A DNA stretch of 64,000 bases from Leclercia pneumoniae. GTDB lineage: Bacteria > Pseudomonadota > Gammaproteobacteria > Enterobacterales > Enterobacteriaceae. The translations under genes and the position numbers were made by a program. Shown here piece by piece: positions 31,623 to 42,084 of this stretch (its first letter is position 1; the number at the start of each line of letters is the position of its first letter). The notes below the pieces were generated by a model. That model was given only the letters and a program-made list of their open reading frames with translations, did not search any database and had not been told where the DNA came from. The DNA lies in NCBI RefSeq assembly GCF_017348915.1, contig NZ_CP071383.1, positions 2,852,001-2,916,000 on the forward strand, given 5' to 3'.

Positions 31623-32621
31623 TTATTTACCGATAAACTCAGCCAGGTTGGACTGGTCTACGCCCACGTAAGGTACGCGTACGATTTTATTTTCAATTTT
31701 CCAGTTGGTGCCATCAGCGGCACCTTTACCGTCGGCCAGGTTTTTCGCCAGGTCGAAGGTGGCTTTCGCCTGGTTGTTGGCATCGTTCAGAACGGTACCG
31801 GCCATTGCGCCAGATTTAACCAGAGCCAGCGCTTCTGGCAGGGCATCAACACCGAATACCGGAACAGAGGATTTGTTGTGTGCTTTCAGCGCTTCTACCG
31901 CACCCATTGCCATCGCATCGTTGTTGGCAATGACCACTTCAATTTTGTTCGCATTCGGGCCAGAGAGCCATGCGTCCATCTTATCTTTCGCCTGAGCGGT
32001 ATCCCACATTGCGGTATCTAACGCCAGCTGCTGGGTCTTCAGGCCCTTGTCATTCAGCTCTTTAATCACGTAAGAGGTACGCGCTTCTGCATCCGGGTGG
32101 CCCGGCTCGCCTTTCAGCAGCACGAACTGAATCTGACCATCTTTGTTCAGGTCCCAGTTCGGGTTAGCCGCCCAGTGTTTAGCAATCAGGTCGCCCTGGA
32201 TAATGCCGGATTCTTTCGAGTCGGTGCCCACGTAGAACGCTTTGTCGTAGCTATCCAGCGCTTTACGGGAAGGTTCTTTGTTGAAGAAGACGATAGGAAC
32301 GTTCTGGCCACGTGCTTTTTCAATAACGGTGCCTGCAGCAGCCGGGTCAACCAGGTTGATTGCCAGGGCTTTAACGCCCTTCGCCAGCAGAACGTCAATC
32401 TGATCGTTCTGTTTGGACTGGTCATTCTGGGAGTCATTCATCAGCAGCTGAACGTCTGGCGCTGCTTTAGCATCTTTCTCGATAGCTTTACGCACAACGG
32501 ACATGAAGTTGTCGTCGTATTTATAAATAGTTACACCGATACGGGTATCAGCAGCGTGCGCTGCGGCACCGAAAAGCATGCTTGCCATTACAGCAGACAG
32601 GGTCAACACCTTCTTATTCAT
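31623..32621 (-). CDS. mglB: MglB, periplasmic galactose/glucose-binding protein
   Basis: A 332-aa protein, same length as E. coli MglB. The signal peptide ([20 protein letters not shown], cleaved after AHA) precedes [20 protein letters not shown]. The calcium loop DLNKDGQIQ and the sugar-site segments [13 protein letters not shown] and GVDALPEAL are clear. It binds galactose and glucose for MglAC and signals to the Trg chemoreceptor. It is the first gene of the operon, under the CRP/gal-regulated promoter. Confidence 0.97.
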   Translation of the reverse strand: MNKKVLTLSAVMASMLFGAAAHAADTRIGVTIYKYDDNFMSVVRKAIEKDAKAAPDVQLLMNDSQNDQSKQNDQIDVLLAKGVKALAINLVDPAAAGTVIEKARGQNVPIVFFNKEPSRKALDSYDKAFYVGTDSKESGIIQGDLIAKHWAANPNWDLNKDGQIQFVLLKGEPGHPDAEARTSYVIKELNDKGLKTQQLALDTAMWDTAQAKDKMDAWLSGPNANKIEVVIANNDAMAMGAVEALKAHNKSSVPVFGVDALPEALALVKSGAMAGTVLNDANNQAKATFDLAKNLADGKGAADGTNWKIENKIVRVPYVGVDQSNLAEFIGK

Positions 32622-32843
32622 GGTATCTCCGGTTTTTTTTATGCAGGGTAGTTCGTGTGAATAACGGTCGGCGGGCAGTATGTTAAAAAAACGTTACTGA
32701 CTACCGAAGCTCACTTATAAAATTTCTATCTTCCTTGGTCGGTAACGCTCCAGAATGCGTTTTTTTCGTTGTTTGCGGAACGTTTGCTATGGTGAAAATG
32801 AATAATCACCGTTACATAGCGTTTCAGCCCCTAAAACGCTGAC

Positions 32844-32904
32844 ATCATAGCCAGCGCCTTGTTAAGATACTGTGAATTTACTCACAGATTGAAAGCGGTT
32901 ACAT
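32844..32904 (-). promoter_or_regulatory. mglB promoter: -10, CRP site and gal operator
   Basis: On the minus strand TATGAT (32849-32844) is the -10. A perfect CRP site TGTGA-N6-TCACA covers 32871-32886, centred 41.5 bases from the expected start, as in E. coli mglB (class II). ATGTAACCGCTTTCAA (32904-32889) matches the gal operator and directly abuts the CRP site. GalS/GalR repression and CRP activation are therefore conserved. Confidence 0.85.
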
Positions 32905-32916
32905 CACTGCAGATAA

Positions 32917-33939
32917 TTAGTTAGTGATCGGCGCCACAATTTGCCGAATGGCTACGGAATGGCGACGCACCAGCGTTGGCATAAAACAGTGCGTCGCATC
33001 AGGATCAAGTTGCCCCGCCGCGCCCAGTAATGCCAGCTCTGTCGCCAGTTTCGCCATAGAAGCAATGGGATAACGGACGGTAGTGAGCTGCGGATCGGTG
33101 TAACGGGCAATGGGAATATCATCGAAGCCAATCAAGGAGAGATGCTGTGGCACCGCAATGCCATTATCTTTCAGCGCCGTCAGGGCGCCAGCAGCCATAC
33201 TGTCGTTGTAGGCAAAAACTGCCGTTAATTGCAGGTTTCGGCCCAGCAACTCAACCATTGCCGTCTCCCCACCCTGCATATCAGGCTCTCCGGTTCCCAC
33301 CCAGCTATCAGAGGGCGTTATCCCCTGCTCTTTCAGCGCATTTTGCCAGCCTTCGTAACGCATCACGTCATCTTCAATGTGGTGGCTGGAGGCCAGATAG
33401 CCGATGCGCTGATGACCATGATTGAGCAGCATCCGGGTAGCCATCATCGCCCCGCTGACGTTATCCAGCCCCACACAACGATGGGCGTAGCCCGGTACAA
33501 TCCGGTTAATAAGCACCATGCCCGGGATCTGATCCATAAAGCTGGCCAGTTCGTCGTCCGCAAGGGCTTTTGAGTGCACAATCAGGGCGTTACAGCGCTG
33601 ACGTATCAGCACCTCAATGGCGTTACGCTCTTTCTCTGCCTCGTGATAGCTGTTACCAATCAGCACATACTTCTGATGCTGCTGCGCCACCACATCCACG
33701 GCTTTAACCAGCGCACCGAAAAAGGCATCCGACACATCCATCACCACCACGCCGATGGTATCACTGACCTGGGTGGCCAGCGCCTGGGCATTCGCGTTCG
33801 GGCGATAGCCAAGCTCGGCCACCGCTTTCAACACGGCTTCCCGTGTATCAGGGCTGACCAGCGCGCTGTTGTTTAAAACGCGGGAAACGGTGGCAACAGA
33901 AACGCCCGCGATGCGGGCCACGTCACGAATGGTGATCAT
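32917..33939 (-). CDS. galS: GalS, galactose isorepressor
   Basis: A 340-aa LacI-family repressor from ATG 33939 ([20 protein letters not shown]), with the HTH at residues 3-22, the hinge [13 protein letters not shown] and the periplasmic-binding-protein-like core (60-330, [34 protein letters not shown]). It represses mgl and its own gene in the absence of galactose or fucose. It lies upstream of mglB in the same direction. Its own upstream region has a CRP site and a gal operator. Confidence 0.96.
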   Translation of the reverse strand: MITIRDVARIAGVSVATVSRVLNNSALVSPDTREAVLKAVAELGYRPNANAQALATQVSDTIGVVVMDVSDAFFGALVKAVDVVAQQHQKYVLIGNSYHEAEKERNAIEVLIRQRCNALIVHSKALADDELASFMDQIPGMVLINRIVPGYAHRCVGLDNVSGAMMATRMLLNHGHQRIGYLASSHHIEDDVMRYEGWQNALKEQGITPSDSWVGTGEPDMQGGETAMVELLGRNLQLTAVFAYNDSMAAGALTALKDNGIAVPQHLSLIGFDDIPIARYTDPQLTTVRYPIASMAKLATELALLGAAGQLDPDATHCFMPTLVRRHSVAIRQIVAPITN

Positions 33940-34029
33940 ATTCACCATCCTTAAAGAGATTGCAGCAACTCACAGACACCCCCTGTGTTTAGCAAGGTGT
34001 CTATTCTGGCAGCGCAAGCGCGGGGACTA

Positions 34030-34064
34030 CGTGAAGAAGCTCACACAGATGAAAACGGTTACAT
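34030..34064 (-). promoter_or_regulatory. CRP site and gal operator upstream of galS
   Basis: CGTGA-N6-TCACA (34030-34045) matches 9 of 10 CRP half-site bases. ATGAAAACGGTTACAT (34049-34064) is a gal operator in the same arrangement as at mglB, three bases away. This fits autoregulation of galS. Confidence 0.75.
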
Positions 34065-34094
34065 CCATTTTGTTAATGATTGTGATCCAGATCG

Positions 34095-35252
34095 TTATCT
34101 GGATGTATCGTTCAATGAAACACCGGCAGCCCTGGCGGTCAGTTGGCGCCACAGCCATTCAACCGGACCCTGGCGGAACCGGCGCAGCCAGTAAACTGAA
34201 AAGAGAATGTTTGCGGCCCATACCGGGAGTACGAATGCCAGCAGTTGCAGGCGGTCGAACTTCATAAACAGGCCCAACCGGTAGAAGAGTGTCGTACAAA
34301 TCAGGGTTTGCAAAAGATAGTTGCTTAGCGCCATGCGCCCCACGCAGGCGATGGCGGTGACCAGGCGAAAACGGCATAGCTGCGGCCAGTAACCATACAG
34401 TAACGCCGCGTATCCCACCGTCTGGAACGGCGCACTCAGTTCGCGCGGGGCCTGCAGGAGAAAGGCACACCAGCGATAGTCCCACCCCAACTGCCACTGG
34501 GTAATGACCGCCGGCAGATTGATGGCGATACCGGTCAGCACCAGCCACAGGCCAGTACGACGATAGTGCTTCAGGCTAAATTCACCCTTCAGCCAGCCGC
34601 TGCGCATCAGCGCGGCGCCCATTAACATCATCCCCGCCAGTTGCCATCCGTACTGTGCCCCGAGCGCCAGCAAACTATCGCCCAGCATATCAAGGCGGTT
34701 CGTTATGGCTTCACTGCCTCCGGCAAGCTTCCATAACTGTTCATACTGTAAGTTTGCCGCATCCGGAACCCAGGAGCGGTTGGTGGAATCACCCGAGATT
34801 AACCCCAGCAATACCAACACCCCGATCCCCATGGCATACAGCACTACGCCGGTCATAAAGAGATTTTTCACGCCGTGGGCGTCGCGGATCATGCGCCAGC
34901 AAATTAACCCCACCAGCCCATACGCCAGCAGAATATCGCCATCCCAGAAAAAGAGACCGTGCAGAAAACCGAGCAACACCAACAGCGTCAGCCGCGACTG
35001 GATCCAGCGTTTACCGCGTTTCAGTAACAGCTGTAGTCCGGCGCCGAACAGCAGAGCAAATAAGGTCAGGAATTTAACCTGAGCGAAGAGATCCAGCACC
35101 GCCCAGGTCCAGGCGTCGCGGCGAGTGATCTCGCCATACCAGGCAGGATTGAGATAAGCGGCCTTCGGCAGACCGAAGGCGCTTATATTCAAAAGCAGGA
35201 TACCGAGGATGGCAACGCCACGTACAAAATCCAGCGTGACATTCCGCTCCAT
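34095..35252 (-). CDS. yeiB: YeiB, DUF418 inner-membrane protein
   Basis: A 385-aa protein, same length as E. coli YeiB. It has about ten hydrophobic helices: an N-terminal DUF1624-like start (MERNVTLDFVRGVAILGILL) and the C-terminal DUF418 domain (about residues 225-380, GRMALSNYLLQTLICTTLFY). The function is unknown; relatives resemble acyltransferase-3-type membrane enzymes. It is separated from folE by 17 bases, so the two are likely co-transcribed. Confidence 0.94.
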   Translation of the reverse strand: MERNVTLDFVRGVAILGILLLNISAFGLPKAAYLNPAWYGEITRRDAWTWAVLDLFAQVKFLTLFALLFGAGLQLLLKRGKRWIQSRLTLLVLLGFLHGLFFWDGDILLAYGLVGLICWRMIRDAHGVKNLFMTGVVLYAMGIGVLVLLGLISGDSTNRSWVPDAANLQYEQLWKLAGGSEAITNRLDMLGDSLLALGAQYGWQLAGMMLMGAALMRSGWLKGEFSLKHYRRTGLWLVLTGIAINLPAVITQWQLGWDYRWCAFLLQAPRELSAPFQTVGYAALLYGYWPQLCRFRLVTAIACVGRMALSNYLLQTLICTTLFYRLGLFMKFDRLQLLAFVLPVWAANILFSVYWLRRFRQGPVEWLWRQLTARAAGVSLNDTSR

Positions 35253-35269
35253 ATACCCTGCCCTGACGA

Positions 35270-35938
35270 TCAGTTGTGGTGACGAACGGCGCGCAGGAAC
35301 TCCTGGCGGGTGTTCTGGCTGGATTTGAAAAGACCGCCCAGCGATGTGGTGGTGGTGGCGCTGGTGGCATCGCGAATACCGCGCGCTTTTACGCAGTAAT
35401 GCACGGCATCAATGGAAACGGCCACGTTATTCGTACCCAGCAGCGTCTGCAGCGCGGTAAGGATCTGCTGCGTTAAACGCTCCTGAACCTGCGGACGCTG
35501 AGCAAAGAACTGCACGATACGGTTGATCTTGGACAGACCGATTACCGCATCTTTCGGAATGTAGGCCACCGTTGCTTTACCGTCGATAGTCACGAAATGG
35601 TGCTCGCAGGTGCTGGTGAGCGTGATATCACGCACGGTGACCATCTCATCTACCTTCATTTTGTTTTCAATGACGGTGATTTTCGGGAAGTTGGCGTAAT
35701 CCAGCCCGGAGAAGATCTCATCCACATACATTTTCGCAATGCGGCGCGGGGTCTCCATCAGACTGTCGTCACTCAGATCGAGATTCAGCAGCTGCATGAT
35801 TTCCGTCATGTGGCCGGAAATAAGACGTTTACGGGTTTCATTGTCCATCTCCTGAACCGGTGGGCGTAGCGGGGTTTCAAGACCGCGCGCAACCAGCGCT
35901 TCATGGACAAGGGCAGCTTCTTTACTGAGTGATGGCAT
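35270..35938 (-). CDS. folE: GTP cyclohydrolase I
   Basis: A 222-aa enzyme, same length as E. coli FolE. Zinc ligands Cys111 and His114 ([14 protein letters not shown]) and Cys182 ([12 protein letters not shown]) are intact, as is the catalytic His region before them. It converts GTP to dihydroneopterin triphosphate, the first step of folate synthesis. It precedes yeiB. In K-12 folE is next to yeiG; here an MFS gene is inserted between them. Confidence 0.98.
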   Translation of the reverse strand: MPSLSKEAALVHEALVARGLETPLRPPVQEMDNETRKRLISGHMTEIMQLLNLDLSDDSLMETPRRIAKMYVDEIFSGLDYANFPKITVIENKMKVDEMVTVRDITLTSTCEHHFVTIDGKATVAYIPKDAVIGLSKINRIVQFFAQRPQVQERLTQQILTALQTLLGTNNVAVSIDAVHYCVKARGIRDATSATTTTSLGGLFKSSQNTRQEFLRAVRHHN

Positions 35939-36044
35939 TCATTGTTCTCCTGCAGGTGTGGCTCGCTTTTGCCTCTTGGGGGCAAAATGTGCACTCATTG
36001 TGCGCGAGGCGGCGCACTTAATCCAGTATTCACAGCGATAATTA

Positions 36045-37190
36045 TTACGATTGCTGTAGCCTTTCATCGTAACGGCGCCAGACCAGCGCGCCCGCGACGA
36101 ACAGCGCGATACCCGCAAGGCCTAAAGCCGGCTCAAGCTGATGCGTGAGCCAGGTCGACAGCGCCGAGGTTACCGGCCCTACCAGCTGCCCGACCGCATA
36201 ACCGGTAGTTAATAATCCGGCCATGTAGCGGGTATGACCAGGCGCCAGTTCACGGCCATATAACAGCGATAACTGCACGGCACATAAGAAACCGCCGCCG
36301 ACCAGCAGCGCGCCGGTAATCAGGCCGGCCATACCGGGCATCAGCCAGGCGGCCAGCACGCCAATACCCTGTAACCAAAGCACCAGTGCCAGCCTGCGGT
36401 TTGACGTCGAAATATGACGCAGCGCGATACTCAGCGCAATACCGATCACTGCGGCAACGCCAAATACGGGCCAGACGAACTGGGCGAAGACGCTACCCGG
36501 AAAACGCAGCGCCGCCATTTGCGACAGGAAGGTGGCCGGCAGGATATAGCCAAACCCCGCCAGACTGTAGCTCCATACCAGACGGCGGAGATCGCGCGTC
36601 AGGACCAGAGGCTCAGGCGCGCTCCCCGGACGGTGAAGCTGCCCGGCGCGGGGCAGATAGCGGGCGACCAGGGCAATCAGCACCAGCGCCAGCACGCCAT
36701 AAATCTGCCACGCGGCCCCTGCACTCAGGGCGCGCGACTGAATATAAACCGCCAGTAGCCCGCTGATAGCAATACCGGCTCCCGGTCCGGCGAAAACCGC
36801 CGCACTCAGCCCAGGCTTGCCGTAATGGGCCAGTCGTTCGTTGGTCCAGGCGGCAATCAGCACCATCGACCAGCCGCTCATGCAGCCAATCACGAAGCGT
36901 AACAGACCATGAACAATGGCGTTATCTGCCACGGCAGAGAGCAGCGTTAGCGCTACGGCACCAATAATCCCCAGCCACAGCCGCCCTTCGACGAAGCGGT
37001 GGGCGCGCATGGCATCCCACGCACCGACCAGATAGCCGAGATAGTTCATCGCCGCAACCAGCCCGGCGCTGGTGAGCGTCAGTTGACCGGCCGCAATCAT
37101 CAGCGGCACCTGCGGCGTGAAAGCAAACCGTCCGATACCCATCGCCACGACCAGAACCACAAAACCGCTGAGCGCGATACGCAGCGCCAT
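36045..37190 (-). CDS. YbfB/YjiJ-family MFS transporter (insertion relative to K-12)
   Basis: A 381-aa protein with about twelve helices. ATG 37190 has GGAG five bases upstream; a GTG two codons earlier is less likely. It begins MALRIALSGFVVLVVAMGIG followed by RFAFTPQVPLM, the typical YbfB/YjiJ start, and has the GYLVGAWDAM segment. These proteins are uncharacterised exporters or metabolite carriers. K-12 has nothing between folE and yeiG, so this is a lineage-specific gain or a K-12 loss. The substrate cannot be read. Confidence 0.85.
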   Translation of the reverse strand: MALRIALSGFVVLVVAMGIGRFAFTPQVPLMIAAGQLTLTSAGLVAAMNYLGYLVGAWDAMRAHRFVEGRLWLGIIGAVALTLLSAVADNAIVHGLLRFVIGCMSGWSMVLIAAWTNERLAHYGKPGLSAAVFAGPGAGIAISGLLAVYIQSRALSAGAAWQIYGVLALVLIALVARYLPRAGQLHRPGSAPEPLVLTRDLRRLVWSYSLAGFGYILPATFLSQMAALRFPGSVFAQFVWPVFGVAAVIGIALSIALRHISTSNRRLALVLWLQGIGVLAAWLMPGMAGLITGALLVGGGFLCAVQLSLLYGRELAPGHTRYMAGLLTTGYAVGQLVGPVTSALSTWLTHQLEPALGLAGIALFVAGALVWRRYDERLQQS

Positions 37191-37327
37191 GATCACTCCA
37201 GTTGTTAAAATTTAGTTAATTTATGATGCAGTATTGGGAGGCGATGCGGAAGTGAAAGTTGCTCACAGGTGAATGAATTATCTGTATTATGGGCCGAATG
37301 ATTCGCCCAACCCTTAAGGAGCCCTGC

Positions 37328-38164
37328 ATGGAACTGCTCGAAGAGCACCACTGTTATGAAGGCCGACAGCAGCGCTGGCGCCACGACTCCACGGTTCTGA
37401 ACTGCGCCATGACGTTCAGCATCTTTCTGCCGCCGGTTGACGAAACGGCAAGGCCACCGGTGTTGTACTGGCTCTCCGGCCTGACCTGTAATGATGAAAA
37501 CTTCACCACCAAAGCGGGCGCCCAGCGTGTTGCCGCAGAGCTGGGCATCGCCCTGGTAATGCCGGACACCAGCCCGCGTGGGGACGATGTAGCGGACGAT
37601 GCCGGCTACGATCTGGGTAAAGGCGCCGGCTTTTATCTCAACGCCACCCAGCAGCCCTGGGCCAGCCATTACCGCATGTACGATTACCTGCGCGATGAGC
37701 TGCCTGCGCTGATTACTCAAACCTTTGCGGTGAGCGAGCGCTGCGCCATCAGCGGCCATTCTATGGGCGGCCATGGGGCATTAATCATGGCCCTGAAAAA
37801 TCCGGGTCGCTTCACCAGCGTGTCGGCCTTTGCGCCGATTGTTAATCCGACACAGGTGCCCTGGGGACAAAAAGCCTTCAGCCACTATCTGGGTGATGAT
37901 GCCACCTGCTGGCAGGCATGGGACAGCTGCGCGTTGATGCTCGCCAGTCAGCCAGAGCATGCCATCCCTACGCTTATAGATCAGGGCGATGCGGATCAGT
38001 TCCTCGCTGGCCAACTCCAGCCTGCGGTGCTGGCCGAAGCCGCGCGTCAAACTGCCTGGCCCCTCACCCTGCGCATCCAGCCGGGATACGATCACAGCTA
38101 CTACTTTATTGCGACCTTTATCGAAGACCACCTGCGTTTTCACGCCGAACACCTCTTCGCCTAG
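37328..38164 (+). CDS. yeiG: YeiG, S-formylglutathione hydrolase
   Basis: A 278-aa alpha/beta hydrolase, same length as E. coli YeiG from ATG 37328, preceded by AAGGAG. The nucleophile Ser lies in [13 protein letters not shown], the acid Asp in [10 protein letters not shown] and the His in GYDHSYYFI. The oxyanion segment [12 protein letters not shown] is present. It hydrolyses S-formylglutathione in glutathione-dependent formaldehyde detoxification. Confidence 0.96.
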   Translation: MELLEEHHCYEGRQQRWRHDSTVLNCAMTFSIFLPPVDETARPPVLYWLSGLTCNDENFTTKAGAQRVAAELGIALVMPDTSPRGDDVADDAGYDLGKGAGFYLNATQQPWASHYRMYDYLRDELPALITQTFAVSERCAISGHSMGGHGALIMALKNPGRFTSVSAFAPIVNPTQVPWGQKAFSHYLGDDATCWQAWDSCALMLASQPEHAIPTLIDQGDADQFLAGQLQPAVLAEAARQTAWPLTLRIQPGYDHSYYFIATFIEDHLRFHAEHLFA

Positions 38165-38266
38165 TTATTCAGGAGGGCGCTGCCCTCCTTCTTTACCTTC
38201 CCCTACCTTTACATTCCATCATCTTATTGAATCTTCTGTCATTCTTTACCCCTCCGATCAAACACA

Positions 38267-38285
38267 AATGATTTCAATTATCATT
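38267..38285 (+). promoter_or_regulatory. Fur-box-like sequence upstream of cirA
   Basis: TGATTTCAATTATCA (38269-38283) agrees with the 7-1-7 Fur consensus TGATAATNATTATCA at 11 of 14 defined positions. It lies about 140 bases before the receptor start in an AT-rich region, which fits iron-regulated expression. Confidence 0.55.
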
Positions 38286-38419
38286 AGTGTTTACAAATAA
38301 ACATTCTTTTGTACAATTCCAGGCTCTTCTCCATGCCAAAGAGTTCATACAAGACAAATACATAGGGTTCTCAGGGTTATCTCCATGGAGTTTTATCTTT
38401 TTTTATACGGAATGTACAA

Positions 38420-40405
38420 ATGACAATACCTCAGATTAATCGTCTGGCTATCGCCGTTAGCATCGCCACATTGTCCCCTCTCCTTCACGCAGCCGACCAG
38501 GATACCGTTGTTGTCACGGCGACCGGCTTTGAACAAAAAATCCAGAATGCCCCCGCCTCTATCTCCGTCATCTCTAAACAGCAGATCGAAGATAAGGCCT
38601 ACCGGGACGTGACTGACGCGCTGAAAGACGTGCCGGGCGTGGTGGTGACAGGCGGTGGCAGCAGCAGCGATATCAGTATTCGCGGCATGTCTTCGCAATA
38701 CACCCTCTTCCTGGTCAACGGTAAGCGAATCAGCACCCGCAGCACCCGCCCTAACAGCGATAACTCCGGCATCGAACAAGGCTGGCTGCCGCCGCTGGAG
38801 TCCATCGAACGTATCGAAGTGATCCGCGGGCCGATGTCCTCCCTGTATGGCTCCGATGCCATGGGCGGCGTGATTAACGTCATCACTAAGAAGGTATCGA
38901 ACACCAAAGCCTGGACCGGCTCGCTGCATGGCGATGCCACCTTCCAGGAGAATAACGATTCTGGCGATCTGTTCCAGACCAATGCGTATGCCTCTGGTCC
39001 GCTGATTGACGGGCTGCTGGGGGCGAAGGTGACCGGCCTGCTCTCACGCCGCGCGGAAGATAAGATTGAGAACGGTTTTAACGAGCAGAAAATGCGTAAC
39101 GGCGGTATCACGCTCAACTTCACGCCGGACGAGAAGAACGACATTGACCTCGATTTTGCCCGTGAGTTGCAGGATCGCAACAGCACGCCGGGGATGTCGA
39201 AAGCGGCTGAAAACTGTCGCGGTAATGTCTGTACCCCAAATACCAAAAGTGAAACCCGCTACGAGCACACCACCTGGGCTCTGACCCACAGCGGCTATTA
39301 CGACGATTTCAATAGCACCAGCTACATTCAGCAGGAAGAGACCAACAACCCCGACCGCGATATGCGCTCGTACAACACCACCTTTAATAACCAGAACCAG
39401 GTTTTCCTGGGCGATCACACCCTGACGCTGGGTGGGCAGTATCGTTATGAAAAACTGCGTGATGAAGGTAACCAGCTGGCCGCGGCCGATGGGTTAAGCA
39501 AGCTGACCCGCTGGAGCTGGGCACTGTTTGCCGAAGACGAGTGGGCGATGACCGAAAGCTTTACGCTGACCGGCGGCCTGCGTATGGATAAAGATGAGAA
39601 CTACGGCACCAACTGGACGCCACGTGGCTACGGTGTATGGCATCTGGCGGATCAGTGGACCCTGAAGGGTGGCGTCTCGGCAGGCTATCGTGCGCCCGAT
39701 CTGCGTCAGTCTTCTGCCAACTGGGGCCAGGTTACCGGCGGTGGTCGTCTGGAGGGCATTATTGTTGGCAACCCCGATTTGAAGCCGGAAAAGAGCCTGA
39801 GCGAAGAGATTGCCCTGCTGTGGGATAACAACGATAACCTCAACGCGGGCGTCACCCTGTTCAATACCGATTTCAAAGACAAGATCACGGAAGTCCGCCG
39901 GTGTAACAGCCGCACCGATCCGGCCTGTACCATCGGCAACCAAACCTATGATTTCGTAAGCGATCGTGTCAACGTCGATAAAGCCAACATGCGCGGCGTA
40001 GAGTCCACCTTCGGCTGGAAAATCACCCGGGATGTGAACTGGACGGCCAACTACACCTATACCGAATCTGAACAGAAGAGCGGCCAGTTCTCTGGCAAAC
40101 CGCTGAACAAAATGCCGAAGCATATGTTCAACACCACGCTGGACTGGCAGGCGACCGAAGATGTCGGCCTCTGGAGTCGCCTCAACTTCCGCGGCAAAAC
40201 GTCTGAGTACCTGAGCCGTACTTCCATGTCCCATGGCACCCCGTCTTACACCCAGATTGATGTGGGCCTGCGTTATAACGCCAACAAAAATCTGCTGGTT
40301 TCTGCCGGGGTCTACAACGTTCTCGATAAGCAGATCGATTACGATACCTACGACACCGTGCTGGACGGACGCCGTTACACCGTGGGGATGACCTATAGCT
40401 TCTGA
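38420..40405 (+). CDS. cirA: CirA-type TonB-dependent outer-membrane receptor
   Basis: A 661-aa receptor (E. coli CirA 663). A signal peptide (ending SPLLHAA) is followed by the TonB box DTVVVTA (about residues 28-34), the plug domain (about 45-160: APASISVISKQQIED, IERIEVIRGPMSSLYGSDAM, GGVINVITKK) and a 22-strand barrel ending in YTVGMTYSF with terminal Phe. It would import catecholate siderophores and bind colicins. It occupies the cirA position (yeiG-cirA-lysP), but the extracellular loops differ greatly from E. coli CirA, so ligand specificity may differ. Confidence 0.85.
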   Translation: MTIPQINRLAIAVSIATLSPLLHAADQDTVVVTATGFEQKIQNAPASISVISKQQIEDKAYRDVTDALKDVPGVVVTGGGSSSDISIRGMSSQYTLFLVNGKRISTRSTRPNSDNSGIEQGWLPPLESIERIEVIRGPMSSLYGSDAMGGVINVITKKVSNTKAWTGSLHGDATFQENNDSGDLFQTNAYASGPLIDGLLGAKVTGLLSRRAEDKIENGFNEQKMRNGGITLNFTPDEKNDIDLDFARELQDRNSTPGMSKAAENCRGNVCTPNTKSETRYEHTTWALTHSGYYDDFNSTSYIQQEETNNPDRDMRSYNTTFNNQNQVFLGDHTLTLGGQYRYEKLRDEGNQLAAADGLSKLTRWSWALFAEDEWAMTESFTLTGGLRMDKDENYGTNWTPRGYGVWHLADQWTLKGGVSAGYRAPDLRQSSANWGQVTGGGRLEGIIVGNPDLKPEKSLSEEIALLWDNNDNLNAGVTLFNTDFKDKITEVRRCNSRTDPACTIGNQTYDFVSDRVNVDKANMRGVESTFGWKITRDVNWTANYTYTESEQKSGQFSGKPLNKMPKHMFNTTLDWQATEDVGLWSRLNFRGKTSEYLSRTSMSHGTPSYTQIDVGLRYNANKNLLVSAGVYNVLDKQIDYDTYDTVLDGRRYTVGMTYSF

Positions 40406-40414
40406 TCCACAAAC

Positions 40415-40447
40415 AAAAAGCCCCCGGCGGTTGCCGGGGGCTTTTTT
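40415..40447. terminator. Bidirectional terminator between cirA and lysP
   Basis: A perfect 9-bp stem (GCCCCCGGC GGTT GCCGGGGGC) with TTTTTT on the plus side and a run of A on the other. It serves both convergent genes. Confidence 0.92.
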
Positions 40448-40459
40448 ATGGCCGGAACA

Positions 40460-41929
40460 TTATTTCTTAACGCGTCCCGGGAATTCCATTTCGCTGTAGC
40501 GCACGAAGCGCGTTCCTTTCGCCAGTTTGTAACCAAACCAGATGATGAGGAACAGCGGGATGCCGATATAGGTCGCCATCACCCCACCCCAGTCGATGGT
40601 GTCCGACAGGAAGGCTTCGTAGTTCTGACCCAGGGTGATGATCAAGCAAAGTACGAAGGCAAAAATCGGACCCAGCGGGAAGAAGCCGGATCGGTACGGC
40701 AGATCGTTAATATCATGACCCTGTTTCACATAGCCACGACGGAAACGGTAATGGCTAATGGCAATACCCAGCCAGGCGATAAAGCCCGTCATCCCGGAGG
40801 TATTCAGTAGCCACAGGTAGACCGTCTGGTTACCGAACATCGAGGTAAGGAAGCACAGGCTGGCAATGACGGTAGTGGCCAACAGGGCGTTACGTGGCAC
40901 ACCGCCGCGAGACAGTTTGGCGAAAATACGCGGCGCTTTACCGTCGCACGCCAGCGCGTAGAGCATACGGGTTGAGGCATACATGCCAGAGTTACCCGCA
41001 GAGAGCACCGCCGTCAGGATCACCGCATTCATGATTGCCGCCGCTGAGAGCAGGCCCGCATGCTGGAACACCAGGGTGAACGGGCTGACGCTGATATCTT
41101 TCACGTCATTACGCAGCAGGCTTGGATCGGTATACGGAATAATCAGGCTGATGATCAGGATAGCGAACACGTAGAACAGCAGGATACGCCAGAACACCTG
41201 CCGCACCGCGCGGGGAATGTTCTTCTCCGGGTCGGCAGACTCCCCCGCCGCGATACCGATCAGTTCAGTACCCTGGAAGGAGAAGCCCACAATCATCGCC
41301 ACGCCAATCATTGCCGAGAGGCCGCCGGCAAACGGCGCATCGCCAATCTCCCAGTTGCTCCAGCCCGCAGGCTCGCTGCCCTTGAAGATGCCGACGATCA
41401 TCGCCAGACCCACAATGATAAAGATAATGACGGTCGCCACTTTGATCAGGGAGAACCAGTATTCCGCCTCACCAAAGCCGCGCACCGAGATGAAGTTCAG
41501 CAGGAAGATGACGGCCAGGAAGAGCGCACTCCAGATCCAACCTGGCGTGTCCGGGAACCACCATGTCATCACCAGCTGTGCCGCCACGAGGTCAACAGCG
41601 ATGGTCACCGCCCAGTTGTACCAGTAGTTCCAGCCCAGCGCGAAGCCGAAGCCTTCCTCGACGTACTTTTGCCCATAAGTAGAGAAAGAACCGGAAACCG
41701 GCATATAGGCCGCCAGTTCACCGAGACTGGTCATCAGGAAATAGACCATCAGGCCAATCAGAATATAAGAGAAGAGTGCCCCACCCGGGCCTGCCGCGGA
41801 AATCGTTGCGCCAGAGGCAACGAAAAGACCTGTACCGATGGAGCCGCCAATGGCGATCATCGTCAGGTGACGCGCCTTGAGTTCGCGACGTAGCGCGGGC
41901 GCTTCTGTGGTTTTAGTTTCGGAAACCAT
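40460..41929 (-). CDS. lysP: LysP, lysine-specific permease
   Basis: A 489-aa APC-family transporter, same length as E. coli from ATG 41929 (MVSETKTTEAPALRRELKAR); upstream in-frame codons are not conserved. It has twelve membrane helices and the amino-acid permease signature around residues 30-60 (MIAIGGSIGTGLFVASGATI). It imports lysine with protons. In E. coli it also holds CadC inactive when lysine is low. Confidence 0.97.
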   Translation of the reverse strand: MVSETKTTEAPALRRELKARHLTMIAIGGSIGTGLFVASGATISAAGPGGALFSYILIGLMVYFLMTSLGELAAYMPVSGSFSTYGQKYVEEGFGFALGWNYWYNWAVTIAVDLVAAQLVMTWWFPDTPGWIWSALFLAVIFLLNFISVRGFGEAEYWFSLIKVATVIIFIIVGLAMIVGIFKGSEPAGWSNWEIGDAPFAGGLSAMIGVAMIVGFSFQGTELIGIAAGESADPEKNIPRAVRQVFWRILLFYVFAILIISLIIPYTDPSLLRNDVKDISVSPFTLVFQHAGLLSAAAIMNAVILTAVLSAGNSGMYASTRMLYALACDGKAPRIFAKLSRGGVPRNALLATTVIASLCFLTSMFGNQTVYLWLLNTSGMTGFIAWLGIAISHYRFRRGYVKQGHDINDLPYRSGFFPLGPIFAFVLCLIITLGQNYEAFLSDTIDWGGVMATYIGIPLFLIIWFGYKLAKGTRFVRYSEMEFPGRVKK

Positions 41930-42084
41930 ATGAAAATGCTGTCCATTCAAAAAATGAGGCGCGATTGTAGCAGAGGATCCGCGTTCCTTCCGGCAGAAAT
42001 CCTCTGTTATAAGAGAGCTTCATGACCGGTCCAGGATTATAAGTAAAGCAGAGTTTCGACCGATTTCACCCCGGCCCCTGGCGC

